From Gammaproteobacteria bacterium (GTDB taxonomy: Bacteria; Pseudomonadota; Gammaproteobacteria; Methylococcales; Methylomonadaceae), in the NCBI GenBank assembly GCA_018830325.1, contig JAHJSQ010000081.1, positions 1 through 36,954 of the forward strand: a stretch of DNA of 36,954 nucleotides, given 5' to 3'. A program made the position numbers and the translations under genes. Position 1 is the first letter of the stretch. Every line of letters starts with the position of its first letter. The notes beneath the pieces are model-generated. The model did not search any database and had not been told where the DNA came from. It was given only the letters and a program-made list of their open reading frames with translations. Below are positions 34,114 to 36,954 of the stretch, piece after piece.

Positions 34114-35775
34114 ATGAGCGAAAGCTTTGCTGAATTATTTGAAGAAAGTTTAGCCAAGACGGAAATGCGTCCTGGTGCAATGTTAATGGGTACCGTTGTC
34201 GATATCGAAAATGAATTCGTGATCGTCAGTACCCAAGCCAAATCAGAGGGTGTGATCCCTAAATGGCAGTTTTTGAATGCCGATGGCGATTTGGAAGTCG
34301 AAGTCGGCGATGAAATCGAAGTCGCTCTCGATTTATTTGAAGACGGCCTGGGTGCCACTCTTCTTTCCCGCGATAAAGCCAAGAAAAACAAAGCTTGGAT
34401 CGAACTGGAACAGGCCTTTGAGAATGAAGAAACCATTACCGGTCGCATTACCGGCAAGGTTCGCGGCGGCTTTACTGTTTCCGTAGGCGCGTTGAGAGCA
34501 TTCCTGCCAGGCTCATTAGTTGATGTTCGTCCTATTAGGGATACAACTTTTCTAGAAAATCGCGACCTGGAATTCAAGGTTATTAAAATCGACCAAAAAC
34601 GCAACAATGTCGTATTGTCGCGTCGTGCAGTCGTTGAAAAAGAATACAGCGAAGAAAGAGAAGAACTACTCAAGTCCTTGCATGACGGCGCCGAAGTCAC
34701 AGGTATCGTCAAAAACTTGACCGATTACGGCGCATTTATCGATCTAGGCGGCATTGATGGTTTGTTGCATATCACCGATATGGCGTGGCGTCGTGTTCGT
34801 CATCCTTCCGAGTGTGTCGAAATAGGCCAAGAGGTCAAAGTCAAGGTTCTGAAATTCGATAAAGAGAAAAACCGCGTTTCGTTAGGCATGAAACAATTGG
34901 GTGAAGATCCATGGCAAAATATTGCTCGCCGCTACCCGGCCGGTACACGCGTATTCGGTAAAGTCAACAACCTGACCGATTACGGCTGCTTCATCGAAAT
35001 CGAAGAAGGCGTTGAAGGTTTGGTGCATGTTTCCGAAATGGATTGGACCAACAAAAACGTCAATCCTTCCAAAGTCGTGCAATTGGGCGATGAAGTCGAA
35101 GTCATGGTATTGGAAATCGACGAAGAGCGTCGCCGCATTTCGTTGGGTATGAAGCAATGCCAAACTAATCCATGGGATGAGTTTGCCGCGACTCATAACA
35201 AAGGCGACAAAATCTCCGGCAAAATCAAATCGATCACCGATTTCGGTATTTTCATCGGATTGGATGGGGGCATTGACGGTTTGGTCCATATGTCCGATAT
35301 TTCTTGGACCGACGATACTGAAGCAGTCGCTCGCGATTACAAGAAAGGTGATGAGGTAGAAACTGTTATTTTGGCGGTCGACGCCGAGCGTGAACGTATT
35401 TCACTGGGTATTAAGCAGCTTGAGCAAGACCCGTTCCAAAACTACTTGGCACTGCATGAAAAAGGCAGCCTGGTTAACGGAACGATTAAAGAAGTCGATG
35501 CGAAGGGCGCCGTTATCACATTAGCCGATAATGTTGAAGGTTATCTGCGTGCTTCCGAGATTCAACGAGATCGCGTTGAAGATGCTCGGACTTTACTGAA
35601 AGAAGGTGAGCAAATCGAAGCGAAATTTATCGGTGTCGATAAAAAGAGCAAATCGATTTCCTTGTCAATTAAGGCAAAGGATCAGGATGAAGAATCCGAA
35701 GCGCTCAAAGACTATACTCAACAGCCTGCGGGTACGCCTACCTTGGGCGATATCTTCAAGCAAATGGAAAAGTAA
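34114..35775 (+). CDS. rpsA: 30S ribosomal protein S1
   Basis: The RNA-binding ribosomal protein that helps recruit structured or leaderless-SD mRNAs. Its 553 residues carry six S1 (OB-fold) domains at about 20-87, 105-170, 190-260, 277-347, 364-434 and 451-520. Domains 3-6 show the repeated ITDFG/LTDYG.FI...GIDGLVH.SD.W pattern and end in RISLG(M/I)KQ. The first two domains are more diverged, as usual for the ribosome-binding end. A terminator lies upstream, and a second one follows 12 bases after the stop. Confidence 0.98.
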   Translation: MSESFAELFEESLAKTEMRPGAMLMGTVVDIENEFVIVSTQAKSEGVIPKWQFLNADGDLEVEVGDEIEVALDLFEDGLGATLLSRDKAKKNKAWIELEQAFENEETITGRITGKVRGGFTVSVGALRAFLPGSLVDVRPIRDTTFLENRDLEFKVIKIDQKRNNVVLSRRAVVEKEYSEEREELLKSLHDGAEVTGIVKNLTDYGAFIDLGGIDGLLHITDMAWRRVRHPSECVEIGQEVKVKVLKFDKEKNRVSLGMKQLGEDPWQNIARRYPAGTRVFGKVNNLTDYGCFIEIEEGVEGLVHVSEMDWTNKNVNPSKVVQLGDEVEVMVLEIDEERRRISLGMKQCQTNPWDEFAATHNKGDKISGKIKSITDFGIFIGLDGGIDGLVHMSDISWTDDTEAVARDYKKGDEVETVILAVDAERERISLGIKQLEQDPFQNYLALHEKGSLVNGTIKEVDAKGAVITLADNVEGYLRASEIQRDRVEDARTLLKEGEQIEAKFIGVDKKSKSISLSIKAKDQDEESEALKDYTQQPAGTPTLGDIFKQMEK

Positions 35776-35787
35776 AGTCATGCAGAC

Positions 35788-35818
35788 GGGTGCGCATTAC
35801 ATTAGTGCGCACCCTTTT
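35788..35818 (+). terminator. Intrinsic terminator between rpsA and ihfB
   Basis: GGGTGCGCA (35788-35796) and TGCGCACCC (35806-35814) form a perfect 9-bp GC-rich stem with a nine-base loop, followed by TTTT and a T-rich stretch. It should reduce read-through into ihfB. Confidence 0.85.
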
Positions 35819-35846
35819 GATTTTATTCATTTTCGCAGGATAGAAT

Positions 35847-36152
35847 GTGACAAAATCGGAATTAATAGAAGCACTCGCAAAACATCAACCGCATCTCGCT
35901 TTAAAAGATGTCGAGTTGGCGGTCAAATGCATCATCGAACAGATGAGTCAGTCGTTGTCTTCCAATGAAAGAATAGAAATCAGAGGGTTTGGCAGTTTTT
36001 CGTTACGTGAGCGCGAAGCTAGAATGGGGCGTAATCCAAAAACCGGCGAATCGGTTGCCTTACCCAAAAAATATGTACCGCACTTTAAGCCTGGTAAGGA
36101 GCTTCGAGACAGAGTCGATATGTCTCGTGAAAATTGCAAAATAACGGATTAA
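35847..36152 (+). CDS. ihfB: Integration host factor subunit beta
   Basis: One half of the IHF heterodimer that bends DNA sharply at specific sites. It has 101 residues and begins [20 protein letters not shown]. The DNA-bending arm with the intercalating proline is in GRNPKTGE, and [13 protein letters not shown] and [16 protein letters not shown] identify the beta rather than alpha subunit. The start is GTG, because the overlapping ATG is followed by a stop; a GCAGGAT ribosome site precedes it. The order rpsA-ihfB is conserved in gammaproteobacteria. Confidence 0.97.
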   Translation: MTKSELIEALAKHQPHLALKDVELAVKCIIEQMSQSLSSNERIEIRGFGSFSLREREARMGRNPKTGESVALPKKYVPHFKPGKELRDRVDMSRENCKITD

Positions 36153-36240
36153 TTGCCGTTTCGTTAATTTGCTTACCAGTGTTTAATAAAGCAGGCAATG
36201 ATAGTTACATCCCCCCAGTCAACGTAACAATTGGACAATA

Positions 36241-36486
36241 ATGAAATTTCTTTCGATCGTTATTTTCATCAGTATTTTCATTGTTGCGTTGATTTTTTCC
36301 ATTCTGAATTTTCATTCAGTTCAAATTAATTTTTATTTCTTTACTATTTCGATGCCGCTCACTTTGGCTTTAACGTTAGAGCTGCTGGCGGGTATTATCA
36401 TTGGCGTATTGGTTTCCGGTATTAGTTCGTTTAAATGGAAAAGCCAATATGCAAAATTAATGAAGAAAATCGAAAAAGGACAATAG
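36241..36486 (+). CDS. lapA: LapA-family inner membrane protein (DUF1049)
   Basis: An 81-residue protein with two membrane helices (about 4-22 and 41-62) separated by the typical N-F-H-S-V-Q-I-N-F-Y turn, then a short basic coiled tail (KWKSQYAKLMKKIEK). This is the LapA/YciS family, which in E. coli works with LapB in controlling LpxC and lipopolysaccharide assembly. The protein is shorter than E. coli LapA (about 100 residues). No lapB follows within the window, which enters repeats directly after the stop. It lies 88 bases after ihfB, the neighbour order also seen in pseudomonads. Confidence 0.85.
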   Translation: MKFLSIVIFISIFIVALIFSILNFHSVQINFYFFTISMPLTLALTLELLAGIIIGVLVSGISSFKWKSQYAKLMKKIEKGQ

Positions 36487-36511
36487 CCCTAATTAGGTTA
36501 TGCTCATCGCA

Positions 36512-36614
36512 GATCAAAATTCGGTACCAGGGTGGCCCTTCAAAGGACGCCGTGAATACATCCATGTAAGCTTGACGGCTGCTATTCCTGCCGCCGACAC
36601 CTGTCAATCGAGCC
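36512..36614. repeat. Mosaic repeat, modules F (truncated), B and D
   Basis: GATCAAAATTCGG (36512-36524) is the reverse complement of the repeat F right end. Block B (36554-36583) and block D (36591-36614) follow, with block C missing between them compared with 132-242. A 73-codon minus-strand frame (36431-36652) runs through it and yields MDVFTASF-type words, which are a by-product of block B rather than evidence of a gene. Confidence 0.7.
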
Positions 36615-36721
36615 CCCCAGGATAAACGCATTAAAACACTATAGAAAATCAAATAGTTAAAATATTCTTTTTCTGGTTAACTATAAGATTTAGTTTGTTT
36701 GAAACCTAAATAAGGCTTTGT

Positions 36722-36954
36722 GTCGCTATCGCGACGTTTATGTGTAGTCGGTTCGCGGACCGACCGCCGCGATACTTTTCTTTGCTTGTCCAAAGAAAAG
36801 TATCCAAAAGAAAAGACACCCGGAGGCCGCTGCATCCTGCGCGCTGACGATTTTGCCGAGGGTTTTCGGAAGGGCTATCCTTAGCCCTCCGAAAACGAGC
36901 GGCATCCCTGCCGCTCCCCTAACGGGCTATTCTCGGCAAAATCGCCAGTGCTCG
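36722..36954. repeat. Highly structured intergenic repeat reaching the window end
   Basis: A chain of inverted repeats is visible: GTCGC/GCGAC (36722-36735); a 12-bp perfect pair TACTTTTCTTTG/CAAAGAAAAGTA (36773-36784, 36791-36802); an outer 13-bp perfect pair CGATTTTGCCGAG/CTCGGCAAAATCG (36848-36860, 36932-36944). Inside the outer pair lie GTTTTCGGAAGGGCT/AGCCCTCCGAAAAC (36862-36876, 36883-36896, one bulge) and GAGCGGCA/TGCCGCTC (36897-36904, 36909-36916). The CTTTGCTTGTCCAAAG part resembles an intergenic repeat seen in several proteobacteria. No gene is supported here. Confidence 0.75.

Noticed and set aside
36431-36652. 73-codon minus-strand frame with MDVFTASF
   Set aside because: Overlaps lapA on the other strand and repeat block B; the same word appears at another repeat copy.

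Overview
The window looks like a chromosomal segment of a gammaproteobacterium with moderate GC. The best guess is a Methylococcales methanotroph (Methylomicrobium/Methylotuvimicrobium type). That guess rests on a squalene-hopene cyclase gene, a complete cytochrome c maturation operon, a Pseudomonas-like gyrA-serC-pheA-hisC-tyrA-aroA-cmk-rpsA-ihfB gene order, and many short mosaic repeats of a kind I associate with methanotroph genomes. Genus assignment is inference; no rRNA gene is present to settle it.

Layout. 1-345: mosaic short repeats. 383-1114 (minus): a Crp/Fnr-type regulator ending in a G/C homopolymer. 1115-1771: non-coding, with a repeat and an orphan intrinsic terminator. 1772-3739: squalene-hopene cyclase. 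3740-4303: mostly non-coding, with repeat remnants. 4304-14117: an envelope locus made of two tiny membrane proteins (DUF3096 and DUF3309 types), a 2908-residue cyclic beta-1,2-glucan synthase and an internally duplicated small membrane protein (Thivi_2564 type). 14118-15166: about 1 kb of non-coding DNA packed with palindromic and mosaic repeats. 15167-24427: ccmABCDEFG, an unknown membrane-anchored protein, ccmH, ccmI and hemN, tightly packed with 1- to 8-nt overlaps at most junctions. 24526-24732 (minus): a small unknown ORF. 25148-33999: gyrA, serC, pheA, hisC, tyrA, aroA and cmk, followed by an intrinsic terminator. 34114-36486: rpsA, terminator, ihfB, lapA. 36487-36954: structured repeats running off the window edge.

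How the genes work together. CcmABCD moves heme to the periplasmic chaperone CcmE. CcmFHI with the thioredoxin-like CcmG ligates it to apocytochrome c. HemN, the oxygen-independent coproporphyrinogen oxidase, supplies heme and overlaps ccmI by one base. The serC-to-aroA block supplies the shikimate/aromatic and serine/pyridoxal pathways. The cmk, rpsA and ihfB genes serve nucleotide metabolism, translation and DNA architecture. The Shc (hopanoid) and cyclic glucan genes both concern the envelope and osmotic protection.

Most genes are recognisable families. The least explained items are the unknown ORF inside the ccm operon, the small-membrane-protein/cyclic-glucan locus, the terminator upstream of shc with no gene in front of it, and the modular repeat family, which includes an apparent short-form/long-form pair differing by 91 bp.
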